This document shows, piece after piece, positions 1-9,526 of a DNA stretch of 64,000 nt; position 1 is the stretch's first letter; each line of letters starts with the position of its first letter. A program made the translations under genes and the position numbers. The notes under the pieces are model-generated. The model worked only from the letters and a program-made list of their open reading frames with translations, searched no databases and was not told the DNA's origin. Source of the DNA: Prosapia bicincta. Lineage: Eukaryota > Arthropoda > Insecta > Hemiptera > Cercopidae. The DNA is taken from assembly GCA_036971475.1 (NCBI GenBank), contig JBAIZL010000001.1, forward strand, positions 80,736,373-80,800,372. Direction: 5' to 3'.

Positions 1-1029
1 CCAATGTCCAACAGACAGTTTGTTTATGTTACCGCCACATACGTCCACATACATGTGTGTGTATCGTAGCTGCAAAACCTGCTAAAATATGATGGGATAA
101 CGTAAACTTTACTCTTTAGAGGTACATAAATAAAAGCCCATGAACCACAGTGTTTTCCATTATCCACCAAAAATATTGCAGTATAAGGAGGAAGTTTTTG
201 TTTAATTTATTGATTAAATAGTTACTAAATATTAACTATATTTTCACAATTAAAGCCTAAATCCTATTAACTAATTATAGTATTAATCACAGTAACAACA
301 TAAGGTCGTCATAGCTAACTTACGATATCATAACTAAATCATTTGTTATACCGTAAAGGATAAACGTTCAAAATTAACTGCAAATTGTAAATCTATAAAT
401 ACGCAATAGTAAAAAAAAGGGATGACGTAATTAAGAAATATTTCAATAATCCAGCAACAAGAAATCGAATCCTTAACACAGTCCTGTTTTATAGGGTTAC
501 TGGTTGAACACTTCACTGGCAGTAGTAAATAATCCGCCACAGCTGTACAGGAAGTATAAAACCGGAAACTCTATGAACGGTTGAAGAAAGGCGATTAAAT
601 CCTGATGGCAGTGGAAAATAGATTTCCTCCGCGTATTGTCTACTACAATGTACTGCCTGCAAAATAATGCTTTTGTAGACCGTAAACGATGCCTATTACG
701 GCTTTGAAATTTACGCACAAACATCCACACACTGTCACGCCTTCTCTTAGGATATTATTTTCAACGTAAAGCAGTTTTCTAGACTTTTTCGAGGAAGAGT
801 AAACCTATTAAATTTATATATTTTGGTTTTTATAAGAAAGAACTAGTTTTTACGTCCTTTTAAAAGCTAAATATTTTCACATCAAAAAGGTTTGATATAC
901 AATCGGAATTTTACTTTGTTCTATGGTATGAAAATTACAGGATCAGAACATTCAATTTTCTAATAAAATCTATCTTTAATTATTTGTATTTGTTCGTTTA
1001 TGATATTATTTTTATGTTTATAAATTTGT
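1..1029. other. AT-rich stretch, no gene recognised
   Basis: Two short minus-strand ORFs (about 497-730 and 346-540) occur in a slightly GC-richer patch at 480-760. Neither resembles a known family and no splice or promoter context supports them. Nothing else stands out. Confidence 0.5.
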
Positions 1030-1480
1030 ATGTTCCCAGATTCTCATTTTGAGGCCTTTCTGTACTTTATTTTATTAGGTGTACGTTTTCTAATGTAGGG
1101 AATGTGTGTTTGTTTTTGAAGGCGTGTATAGCTAAGTTTGAGTTATAAGTTTCAGGTTTGATGTATGCATTGAGGTGTTGTTGATATCTGTTATTTATTT
1201 TCTTTTTTGTTTAGCCTATGTATATTTTATTACAGTCTGGTCATTCGATTTTTGTATATTCCGTTATTAAGTGTGGGACATATTTTTTCCTGTGCTGGGA
1301 TTATATTTCCTGTGCTTTTCTAAGTTATGTTAATATTATTATTTTTTAGTGTTTAAGTTATTCCTTTTATGTTGTATCCTGTGTATGTGAATGTAGCCCA
1401 TTTTGTTGTTGTTTGTAGTTCGATTTTAGGTTGTTTTAATTTATTTAATATTTTAAGTTCTTGATTTAAAAAGTCTTGAA
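1030..1480 (-). pseudogene. Decayed Penelope-like element: linker and GIY-YIG endonuclease
   Basis: Read on the minus strand, the segment gives a recognisable but broken Penelope-like (PLE) C-terminus. Upstream of the endonuclease is a linker with the pattern WATFTYTGYN..KGIT. Then comes GIYK (codons at 1262-1251) and, after a one-base frame change, PDCNKIYIG with the remainder of the domain running to AIHA (codons ending at 1121). Several stop codons and at least one frameshift interrupt it. In intact elements this domain is a GIY-YIG nuclease fused after the reverse transcriptase. This copy is a relic of a family different from the 15.7-16.6 kb copy: the spacing and the residues after YIG differ. 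No RT catalytic box is visible in the segment. Confidence 0.7.
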
Positions 1481-1789
1481 TTTGTAGCGATCAAATGTAT
1501 TTCTTTTTTGCTCCAATAATGTAAAGTGATGTAAATCTACAGAGTGAAATAAAACAATTTTGTTGCTGAAATGTTTGTCGTGATTAGGTGAACAGGTTTG
1601 AAACGCATTTCCTGCAGAAGTATTGGATAATAGCTCCAGAAGCGTTTTAATAGTGTTTTGATACTTATCACAATAACATGTAAAGAGTCACAAAGTAAAT
1701 AATAGAGTGGTTGGTCAATATTTTGTTCATAGAATTAAGTGGAAAAATATTTTATCTCTGACACAAAAATATTTCTATCTAATTACCTA

Positions 1790-2125
1790 AACAATAGTTT
1801 ACGACTATCCGAACTTTAAATTTAGTAAATTTGTTAAAACTTACTGAGACAGAACGTTTTCGATCGCTATGTGCCGATCTTCATCTGTGTCTTCTACTTG
1901 GAGATGTTGGGTGAAGTGGTGACGGTTTTAAAGCTGGGTTTTCGATAGTATCAAATAGTATGTGTGATTTGTATTGTGTTTGTTCGTATAATATGTTTGT
2001 ACTTTGTGTTTTTGTGTGTCTGTAAATTTCGTATTGTTCTATTGTGGTCCTTTTTTGTTGATTTGTAGAATTTCTAGGTTATGGTAAATGTCTGTGTATT
2101 TGTGTCCTGTTTCTTTTATGTGATT
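1790..2125 (-). mobile_element. Penelope-like element tail, truncated copy (inverted arm 1)
   Basis: This segment matches 15771-16110 closely and in the same orientation. The 15.7-kb copy continues into a GIY-YIG domain, so this is the 3' tail of the same PLE family, truncated near 2120. It also pairs as an inverted repeat with 2135-2385, head to head, with the element 3' ends pointing outward. Read on the minus strand it contains CAGATGA, a GATCG/CGATC stem, then GAAA. That order resembles the first half of a hammerhead core. Confidence 0.7.
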
Positions 2126-2134
2126 GTAACAAAA

Positions 2135-2385
2135 TCACAATGTACAAACATATTAAACGAACAAACACAATACAAATCACACATACTATTTGATACTATC
2201 GAAAACCTGCCTTTAAAACCGTCACCACTTGACCCAATATCTCCATGCAGAAGACACTGATGAAGATCGGCACATAGCGGTCTATCTCAGTAAGTTTTAA
2301 CAAATTTACTAAATTTAAAGTACGGATAGTCATGAACTATTATTTAAATGATTAATAAGATTACCGAACGTAATGGACTACAAAA
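2135..2385 (+). mobile_element. Penelope-like element tail, truncated copy (inverted arm 2)
   Basis: This is the reverse complement of the 1790-2050 segment. Its outer end extends further than arm 1, to about 2385, and there it matches the reverse complement of 15722-15770. It carries an intact CTGATGA box at about 2259, but the following GAAA motif is missing, unlike the two sibling copies. The head-to-head layout of 5'-truncated copies is typical of PLE insertions. Confidence 0.7.
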
Positions 2386-2892
2386 TTAATGAATATTTCT
2401 AAAGTAAATAGACCTCCCGGTGACTGAAATCTGGCTTCCCAATGTAGTAATACCTCAGTTACGATAAACTGTACTGGTAACTAGCGCCAGGTACTGATGT
2501 TTGGATCCAGTGCAACATTATAATGCCATTTTGGACGGAAAATAACTTTATTTCATAATTTTTTGGACCATCGTCGATAATATTGATTGAGTTTATGAAT
2601 ATCATTATTTAGCTACAGGAGGTAACGCATCTTACGCTTGTCTCACGCAATGTGTTGAAAAAACAATACAATGCTATTACAGAATAGCTTTCTTATATAA
2701 GAGTGAGAATGTTAGGCGATGTATATACAGGAGCTATATTCCGAGTAGTAAAAATTCGTGTGCAGCTTGTTGTGAAACAGTTGGAGCTCAGAAGGCTTTT
2801 TGCAAACATGTAGTTTTCAAAATCCCACAAATACCTGTACACTGTGACCTAAATAAATGAACAATATTCGAGCTTGCTAGTGAGTGAAGGTT
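2386..2892. other. No feature recognised
   Basis: Unique-looking AT-rich DNA with no long ORF, repeat or RNA gene that I can support. Confidence 0.5.
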
Positions 2893-3021
2893 ATAAACAC
2901 AAGACCTAAATAGGCTAAAACTCACAACTATAAAACCTTTATTATCAAACGCGTTTCAATTACATTATGTCATCATCCTCAGTTATGCTACACAATCGAA
3001 ACCTAATTAAGTGAATAGAAG

Positions 3022-3064
3022 ATAACCTATAATATTTTAACATAGTTAAAATATTATAGGTTAT
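3022..3064. repeat. Perfect 20-bp palindrome, 3-bp spacer
   Basis: The arms at 3022-3041 and 3045-3064 are exact reverse complements around the spacer ATA. It is the junction of the larger inverted pair at 2893-3197 and is very AT-rich, so it could extrude a cruciform. Confidence 0.9.
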
Positions 3065-3098
3065 GTTCAATTATTTTAATTAAGTTTCGAGTGTGTAG

Positions 3099-3143
3099 CA
3101 TCATTGAGGATGATGGCCTAATGTGATTGAAACGCGTCTGATG
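3099..3143 (+). ncRNA. Candidate hammerhead-ribozyme-like motif
   Basis: In order: CATCA (3099-3103), TTGAGGA (3104-3110), an 18-nt stem-II-sized segment with partial pairing (3111-3128), GAAA (3129-3132), CGCG (3133-3136), TC (3137-3138), TGATG (3139-3143). CATCA pairs with TGATG as stem I. GAAA precedes a minimal stem III and a GTC-type cleavage triplet. The first core base is T instead of the usual C and stem II is weak, so this copy may be inactive. PLEs are known to carry hammerhead motifs, which supports the reading. No covariance-model search was possible. Confidence 0.35.
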
Positions 3144-3197
3144 TTAACATTTTTATAATTGTGATTGTAGCCTATTTAAAATATTCTTGTGTTTCTA

Positions 3198-4587
3198 AAG
3201 AAATGTTAAATACTTACATTTTGTTATAAATATAGGTTACCAATCGTACATGGAAAGTTACTGTTATATCGCATATTATCGAAGGTTGTCTTCATAAATG
3301 ATGAGATTACAAAATAAACAGTGTAGAAGCTGCTCTGCTCTGCGAAATATTTAGCAACGATAAAAATCCTTGAGTTTTAATTAACAAATTTAATTAGTTC
3401 CTTAATGACTAGCTGTGGAATTTAGACTCATTAAAGCAATTTTACCGCCTTGCAAACGCAACCCTTCAGTGTTCTGTGTGAATATGACAGTAGTTAAGTG
3501 GTAATGAAAAGCGATGAAATAAAATTACCTATTCTGTATGAGAAGCAAGTGTTTGTCTCACTTAAAATCAGCAATACGTTTGCTCCAGTGAGATTGTTCT
3601 ACGTTTAACGAAGAGTGTTTGTGTTGGTAGGGAAAATTAAAGAAACCATGCACACATTTTTGTTGACAAGGAATTAAAATAGCTTTTTTTGTTATTTACG
3701 GGCCCACAATAAGTATATAATATAAGTTTTATCAATATTAGAACATTAACTTCGAAAGAAATCAACTTTATTGTTACGACCTTTGTTGCGTTTTTCTTAT
3801 ATATAGCTCGTTATATAGTTATTTTTAATCATACTTCGAAAAAGTAAAATTCAAAATAGGAGGCCTACTTGACAATTGCAATGTAAGAAACTAACAATTA
3901 TTTTTGACAATTTACCGTTTTTATTGTAACACGACCATTTAAAAACAATACCGAATTTAATCGACATGTTCCAATATGCTATAGTTTATTATATTTTATT
4001 CTGTGAAGTTTTTACGAATTGTTTTATTTGGATGATTGACACATCATAATGTCAAGTGTTTAGTACGTTTTTGTGATTTTCATTTACATCGGTAAGTTTT
4101 TCTCATTTCAGATAACCTCCTTCACTTTTCCATTTTTCTTACACATCTTTTTGGGAGATTTCTAGGTTTTTGGGAAATTTCTACCTTTTAATTTTTCAAA
4201 TGGCAATGTTCTGCTGCTTTGTAATATCCATTCTTATTGCCCTCTATCTAAATCTGTAAACAGATTTATTTCATTTGTTCAAGAAATACTTTAGGATTTA
4301 TTTGCTGAAACTACCAATACACTGTCATAAAATAAGCAATAATAAAATGGCATTTTCCTTTTCCCAATCACATCGATTTAAAGTTCGTAGATAAATAAAG
4401 TAATCTGCATTCTTTCTGTTTCATTGATCAGACCTAGAACTTGTTTTTCAATAAAAAAAATACCGAGTTTAAAATAAAATGAAAATAAATGAAAAAAATG
4501 TTTAATGTAAAGAATTTGGGTATCTTATATTGCTTTTATTAAAAAATGTATAATATTTTCTCCCTCTATTTAAAATGAACTTTGCTA
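3198..4587. other. No gene recognised
   Basis: AT-rich DNA with no ORF of note and no repeat or RNA signature that I can support. Confidence 0.5.
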
Positions 4588-4944
4588 AATAAAAACACGG
4601 TTGATGCGTGAGTCAAAGAAATCGATTTATTAGGGATTCGGCAACATTTCGACGATTAAATTTTCGTCCTCATTCAGGCCCACAAGTAACTAACATCTAG
4701 GTCATAAAAGTTCATAACAAAATTAACATAAAATCAAAAACATTACATTAAGTTATTAATACTAATAAATTAACAAAACAACAACACAAATAAATTAAAT
4801 AATTTAAATGACACTAGTAAACGTGATAATCCATGACAAATACTCGTAGGTCTGAATGAGGACGACAATTTAGTCGTCGAAACGTTGCCAATATTTCTAA
4901 TAAATCGATTTCTTTGACTCACGCATCAACCGTGTTGTTATTTA
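4588..4944. mobile_element. Short element with about 95-bp inverted arms
   Basis: The left arm (about 4588-4682) and right arm (about 4850-4944) are close reverse complements and share ACACGGTTGATGCGTGAGTC and ATCGATTTATTA. Each arm, read outward, has TGAATGAGGACGA, a short loop, TCGTC and GAAA. The hairpin is perfect in the right arm (GACGAC/GTCGTC). About 165 bp of AT-rich DNA separates the arms. It could be a foldback MITE or a third head-to-head PLE tail pair. No clear target duplication is visible. Confidence 0.55.
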
Positions 4945-5670
4945 ACAGAATTTTGTGAATGTACACCTCATCATGAAATAAACTTTATTTATAAAAAAAT
5001 ATAACGGTAAACTACAGATTTTTCAGTTTATTAAATTCAGTAAGAAATGAAACAAGAAATAGTCATTTCCGTGTCAGACCCTATTGTCTTTCCAATATCA
5101 TTGCCGGGCTGCAATGGAAACATTGCGTCATATCGCGACAGCGAACAAATACAGCGAATCTCGTAACTGACCAGGATAAACGTCTCACCCTGAAGCAGTT
5201 CAAACATATTTTGGATTTACCCTAGGGTATGCAAATATAGTCACGTACGTCGTTTTTCTTGGTGTCTGAAGGATTTTCAAAAGGCGGCGTGACATTGTAC
5301 ACGTATATACACTATCATATATCTTTATGTAAATATGGCATCACACCTACATCGTAAAAATGGGATATATTACTCAGATATCTTTGCCGGTTGATATGGT
5401 TTATATGAATGTGTTTTATGTAAATGAAACTACGTAAAATGCATATTTAATGTAACTAAATTATGAATTATTTCATTAACAAAATAATTTGACCTTAATT
5501 TCACAAAATACAAAGCTTCAACGGTTTTAAAACCGTAGAGAGAAATTTTTTTTCAAATTTGTCCCCCTTTTTAAAAAAACTTTTCTAATAGAAAGATTTA
5601 AATAAGAGAGTAATTGATTTTCTTCGAAATCTGCAGAAACAATTTGCCCTTGGACCAATAAAGTAAATAG
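4945..5670. other. No gene recognised
   Basis: Apparently single-copy AT-rich sequence leading into the microsatellite at 5671. Short ORFs here are low-complexity or antisense. Confidence 0.5.
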
Positions 5671-5690
5671 TCTCTCTCTCTCTCTCTCTG

Positions 5691-5760
<70 letters not shown>
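5671..5760. repeat. Compound microsatellite (TC)n(TA)n
   Basis: About 57 bp of mostly TC dinucleotides, with two TG interruptions, is followed by about 33 bp of TA dinucleotides. Confidence 0.95.
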
Positions 5761-5761
<1 letters not shown>

Positions 5762-5782
5762 CTGTGCAATTCTGTTTTCTAC

Positions 5783-5840
5783 TATTCACTTATCACTTAC
5801 ACTGTCATGTACTTAAACAAGAATCATACTTTATACATAC
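5783..5840 (+). repeat. Left terminal arm of an inverted-repeat element split by the LTR element
   Basis: TCACTTACACTGTCATG followed by TACTTAAACAAGAATC matches the reverse complement of 15001-15030 and also both arms of the palindrome at 63770-63974. The LTR retrotransposon begins immediately after, at 5841. It therefore landed inside this older MITE-like element. Confidence 0.55.
5837..5840. repeat. Target site duplication ATAC, left
   Basis: The four bases abutting the 5' LTR are repeated immediately after the 3' LTR. Four base pairs is normal for many Ty3/gypsy integrases. Confidence 0.85.
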
Positions 5841-7855
5841 TGCAACGGGGTGAAGGACCGTCGCAAGTGGGAAATAAGTAATTTCCTGTTTTTTAGAAAT
5901 AAAGCTGTTTTTAAAATAATCAAGTAGGGAATTATACAATTATTAAAGAGGGAAAAATTAAATAAAACAGTAAATAGAATAGTTAAGCCAAATTAAAGAA
6001 TGTTATAAAATGAATTTGTAATAACTAACTAAATTTGAACATCGAGAGTGAAGCGAAAAAATTCTAAGTGCCTAAAAAAGCTATTTTTCGAACCAAACCA
6101 CGTAGAACTTTCATCGACATTTCAAAAGAACCACAATAACCTAGAATGAACATTAAAGAAAACAGAATTCAAAAAACTTAAGAAACAAAAAAGTTACAGC
6201 CGTTTAAATAAAATAGACATTTTTCAGTGTTCTAAAATTAATTATCAAACTATGCAAGCTAAAACAGTTTCGTTGCCCGACTTGCCTGTACAAGGAATAA
6301 ATCGAGCGATAGCAAACTTTGCAGGCGGGGTGCGGTAGGTTAAATTCACCGCTATATATACTTGGTCTCTAAGCCTTTAGAGACAGTCTGTAAAAATTTT
6401 CTAACACGAGGTGCCGCGGGACGCTATGCTGGACCGCGAGTAGAGACCGTCAGCAGGCCAGATGGACAATAACCTCAGCGCTTTCGACATCCAGGACCAC
6501 CAAGGATGAAGGCTCCAGACTCAGCCTCCAGGACGCTCGAATAGAGGGAAACCACCACCGACGAACCAGGGATGGCGACTTCCGGTGTCCAAGGACCAGG
6601 GAATCCAGACGAGGGACCCCAAGGACCGGCGAGAACATCTTTGGCAAGTCATTTTCTTTATTCGAAATCAGTCACGTCAAATTTAGTTAGTTAATTTTAT
6701 TAAATTCAAACAAATTTGCAAGCTTAAAACAATGACTTCACTCTTTATAAAATTTAAATAAATTGTATGCTAAGTAAATGAATTTATGTGCTCAGAATAT
6801 TTAAAATAATGAATATTAAAATTACAAAAGGTTTTTGGCCATAAGCCGTTTATTTAAAGAAAATGAGAAATTTTCGAATATTATAAATTTAAAAATTAAA
6901 GGTCATAAGTTATGAATTTACCAATTCCATATAGGAGATAAAATATTATTATGTGTAATTTTGAAAATGATTTTATGTTAATGTAAATGTAATAAATCTA
7001 TATGCAAAGTATAATTTTTTAAAGCATAAGAAACAAGAAGTAACTCAGTGAATTGTTTTGCTAATATAATTATGTAATACTTTGAAGGATAAATTTTCTT
7101 TTTATTTCAATAAATAGAGTTAAATATGTCATAAAAATCAAGATTATTTGCATTCCATCCTGTGTCAAATAACCAATAAAAACTGTTTAGCTTTTTCCAA
7201 CTAATATAAAAATGATTATCAAATCAGTAAACAAATTTAATTAAATTTCATTAAATGGCAATAGATAAAGCCTAATGTTTTAAAGAGTTTCTCTCTACTA
7301 ATTTCATGAGCTAGTCTAAAGATTAGTTGGTTTTTTGTAATAAAAGTCCAGAGATTTATCTACTGGCAGATTGTGTTTAAGAGGACACAGGAGCCTTTTA
7401 AAATAGGTATTTTTAAACACAATCATATTTTGCACGTTCTCTTGCTGTTTCTGCAGATCATCATCAGGTGGTAAGACTCTGTGTTTTTTATGTGTATTAT
7501 TCTAAATGTGTTTCTTTCCAGCTGACTATTAATTTGACATGTGTGACTATACTTAGACCATACACAATAGATAAACCTATTTAGGAGGGTTTATATGTAT
7601 TTTACATAGTAGTCAGCGGGAATAGGCTTGTTGTGGGTTTGGCCATACGAGCAAGAAACATACACTTTACTCTGGGAGTTTAGCACGGTTTTACCAGCAG
7701 GGTGATAGGCAGAGGTTTGGTTGTTTATAAATATGTTTTCTTGTAAACAATTAAATTCTAGTATTCTGCAAGAAAGGATTTAAACAACACAACAAAACGA
7801 CCGCGTGGAGCTGCGGTTGGTAGGGACGGTAGAGGTGAGGTAGGGGGACGTTGCA
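5841..7855 (+). repeat. 5' long terminal repeat (2015 bp)
   Basis: Starts TGCAACGGGG and ends CGTTGCA. It carries a TATA box and initiator near position 515 of the LTR, so U3 is about 540 bp and R plus U5 is about 1470 bp, unusually long. AATAAA signals occur at about 7109 and 7174. A 12-bp perfect inverted repeat (7369-7380 and 7413-7424) lies in the distal part. A pyrimidine tract ending in CAG at 7455 and a CAG/GTGGTAAG at about 7467 look like splice sites, but their use is unproven. A 65-codon minus-strand ORF at 6450-6647 is not credible as a gene. Confidence 0.95.
6353..6389 (+). promoter_or_regulatory. LTR core promoter: TATA box and initiator
   Basis: TATATATA at 6353-6360 is followed about 30 bp later by ACAGTCT (6383-6389), close to the arthropod initiator consensus TCAGTY. 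This places the likely transcription start, and the U3/R boundary, near 6384. The identical arrangement recurs in the 3' LTR at 13328-13364. Confidence 0.6.
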
Positions 7856-7859
7856 GAAT

Positions 7860-7877
7860 TGGCGCCCATACGGTAGG
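7860..7877 (+). other. Primer binding site, lysine-tRNA type
   Basis: TGGCGCCCATACGGTAGG begins four bases after the 5' LTR. Its first nine bases match the complement of the 3' end of insect tRNA-Lys (TGGCGCCCA). The remainder matches only partly, so the primer identity is probable and not proven. Confidence 0.75.
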
Positions 7878-8161
7878 GCCTTTGAACAGGTTCCCTATAT
7901 CAAAATTGAATAATTAAATAATAGAAAAGAATCGAGATAGTTTAAATAAATGAAGTCAAAATGTTTTAAATAATGTAATTAAAATTTTTAAATAATAGTA
8001 TAAATTGAACAAATCTAAGAGCGTAAAAATAAAAATAAAATAAATAAATTTAAATAAAGATGTAGTCGAAAGAGCGGGTAGGAACCATCTGGCCTAAACC
8101 AAATCGAAAAGAAAGGAATAAGTACATAAATAAATAATTGAATATTAAATAGTAAATCAAA

Positions 8162-9472
8162 ATGTCAAAACCCGAGATAGATAAATTGATGGCCTATTTC
8201 AAGGCAAAGGAGGAAAAAGACAAAGAAGAGCGAGAGAAAGAGAAGGCGGAAGCAAGACAAAAAGAGAAAGAGAGAGATGAAAAAGAGAAACGATTGAGAG
8301 AGGAAGCAGAACAAAGGGCGAAGGAGAGAGATGAAAAGGAAAAACAATGGAGAGAGGAAGAGAAACAATTGAGAGAGAAAGAGAAGGAGGTAGAAAAACA
8401 ATGGAGAGAGGAAGAGAAACAATTGAGAGAGAAAGAGAAGGCGGAAGAGAAACGATTGAGAGAGGAAGAGAGACAACTGAGAGAGAAAGAAAAAGCCGAA
8501 GAGAAAATGGAAAGACAACGGTTATGGGAGGCTTTCCAGGGAAAATTCGAAGACTATCAAAAAGAAAATGAGACTAAGACAAGTCATATATATGAAAAGT
8601 TAAGCGAACATGAAACGGAAATAGAGAGATTAAAAACTAAAACGGAAACAAAAACGGCTAAATTAAACGAGAAAGTACAGAATATCCAAGAGGATATTAA
8701 AACAGTAAAGCAACAAGTCGCAAAGGTAAAGCAAACAGCTGGAGCGGGAATAGTAACACAAGTTTGCTTACCAAGGGTAATAGACAGGAACGGGGAGGCT
8801 ACGTACCGTAGGATTGAGTTCTGGGGGAATGACAAGGAAGATCCAATGACATTCCTAGGGGAAATAGAAGATCTATTTTCTGAGATAGACAATACTATGG
8901 ACGAGACTGCAAAATTAAGAATTGTAGAGCGATATTTAAAAGGGGCAGCGGATGCATGGTGGAAAGCCATAAAAAACAATACAGAAACTTATTCTGAATT
9001 CAGGCAGGAATTCACGGATCATTTCTGGAGTTATCGCCAGCAGGATAGGGTACGCAGACAGATAAATCAAGGGCGCTACCATAATAATGGACCATACTCT
9101 ATGGCAGAGTATTTTATTAAGATGGTAAACAGGGCGAAAAACTTAGACCCGATAATCCCAGAGAACCATCTCATTTTCATGTTAATGAAACACTTTGGGA
9201 GTAACGTTCAGCTAGCTAGTGTGGGGAACCCCACAAGTAACATCAAACAAGCGATAGTTTTCCTACAACAGCTAGACAGCGTTACTGACAACGGCAATGG
9301 TAATGGGATCGCTCAAAGAAGTCAACAGAGGCAGGTTGCTCCAAACCAACAACCTAACCCTAACCCAAGGTCCCATGGTGATACCGCAAAATACCAAGAG
9401 ACCAAGTATCCTAAAAACCCTCATCCTAAATCGCCTATCCCCGGACCAAGCGACCACAAGCCAAAAAACTAA
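8162..9472 (+). CDS. gag: Gag polyprotein of the LTR element
   Basis: 436 residues, first ATG after the primer site. Residues 13-195 are an extremely charged coiled coil rich in K, E and R, including three 18-residue repeats at 61-78, 79-96 and 97-114 (pattern KQWREEEKQLREKEKAEE). Residues about 217-375 are a Ty3/gypsy capsid-type domain: the RIEFWGNDKEDP start, GAADAWW, the YRQQDRVRRQINQ helix and YFIKMVNRAKNL are all visible. The C-terminus is Q/N/P-rich and lacks any CCHC zinc knuckle, so RNA packaging must rely on basic or coiled-coil parts. Gag should assemble cytoplasmic particles around the element RNA. The frame is fully open, consistent with recent activity. The stop directly follows a slippery heptamer used to reach protease. 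Confidence 0.9.
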   Translation: MSKPEIDKLMAYFKAKEEKDKEEREKEKAEARQKEKERDEKEKRLREEAEQRAKERDEKEKQWREEEKQLREKEKEVEKQWREEEKQLREKEKAEEKRLREEERQLREKEKAEEKMERQRLWEAFQGKFEDYQKENETKTSHIYEKLSEHETEIERLKTKTETKTAKLNEKVQNIQEDIKTVKQQVAKVKQTAGAGIVTQVCLPRVIDRNGEATYRRIEFWGNDKEDPMTFLGEIEDLFSEIDNTMDETAKLRIVERYLKGAADAWWKAIKNNTETYSEFRQEFTDHFWSYRQQDRVRRQINQGRYHNNGPYSMAEYFIKMVNRAKNLDPIIPENHLIFMLMKHFGSNVQLASVGNPTSNIKQAIVFLQQLDSVTDNGNGNGIAQRSQQRQVAPNQQPNPNPRSHGDTAKYQETKYPKNPHPKSPIPGPSDHKPKN

Positions 9473-9526
9473 ATATAAGGATCTCTGGCAACAATCAGGG
9501 AGATAAGTTAACCAGGTTAGAGATCC
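9463..9526 (+). promoter_or_regulatory. Programmed -1 frameshift signal between gag and protease
   Basis: A AAA AAC (9463-9469) sits in the correct register in the gag frame (CCA AAA AAC TAA), directly before the gag stop at 9470-9472. After a 9-nt spacer, GGATCTCT (9479-9486) pairs perfectly with AGAGATCC (9519-9526), an 8-bp stem with room for internal or pseudoknot pairing. The -1 frame is open from 9430 through the protease to 11076. This is the standard architecture of retroviral gag-pro frameshift sites, such as the A AAA AAC heptamer of mouse mammary tumour virus. Confidence 0.85.

Larger units (their letters stand above)
2893..3197. mobile_element. Head-to-head inverted pair of short PLE-like tails
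   Basis: The left arm (about 2893-3041) and right arm (about 3045-3197) are imperfect reverse complements over roughly 150 bp, outward from AAACACAAGA through TAAATAGGCTA to a central palindrome. Both arms contain GAGGATGATG followed about 11 nt later by TTGAAACGCGT. The right arm folds as a hammerhead-like module (separate entry). The architecture, two outward-facing tails meeting at their truncated ends, is the same as at 1790-2385. Assignment to PLEs is by that analogy; no coding sequence survives here. Confidence 0.5.

Noticed and set aside
5527..5789. ORFs with YIYIYI and RERERE stretches
   Set aside because: Translations of TA and TC microsatellites.
6450..6647. 65-codon ORF in both LTRs
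   Set aside because: It is identical in both copies only because the LTRs are identical. It is antisense to the transcript and has no domain.
7441..7475. CCTGATGATGATC...GAAACAG on the minus strand of the LTR, hammerhead-like
   Set aside because: No credible stem II or stem I, and on the strand opposite to the element transcript.
8165..8518. Minus-strand ORF opposite gag
   Set aside because: Shadow of the KE-rich coiled coil, giving F/L-rich antisense sequence.
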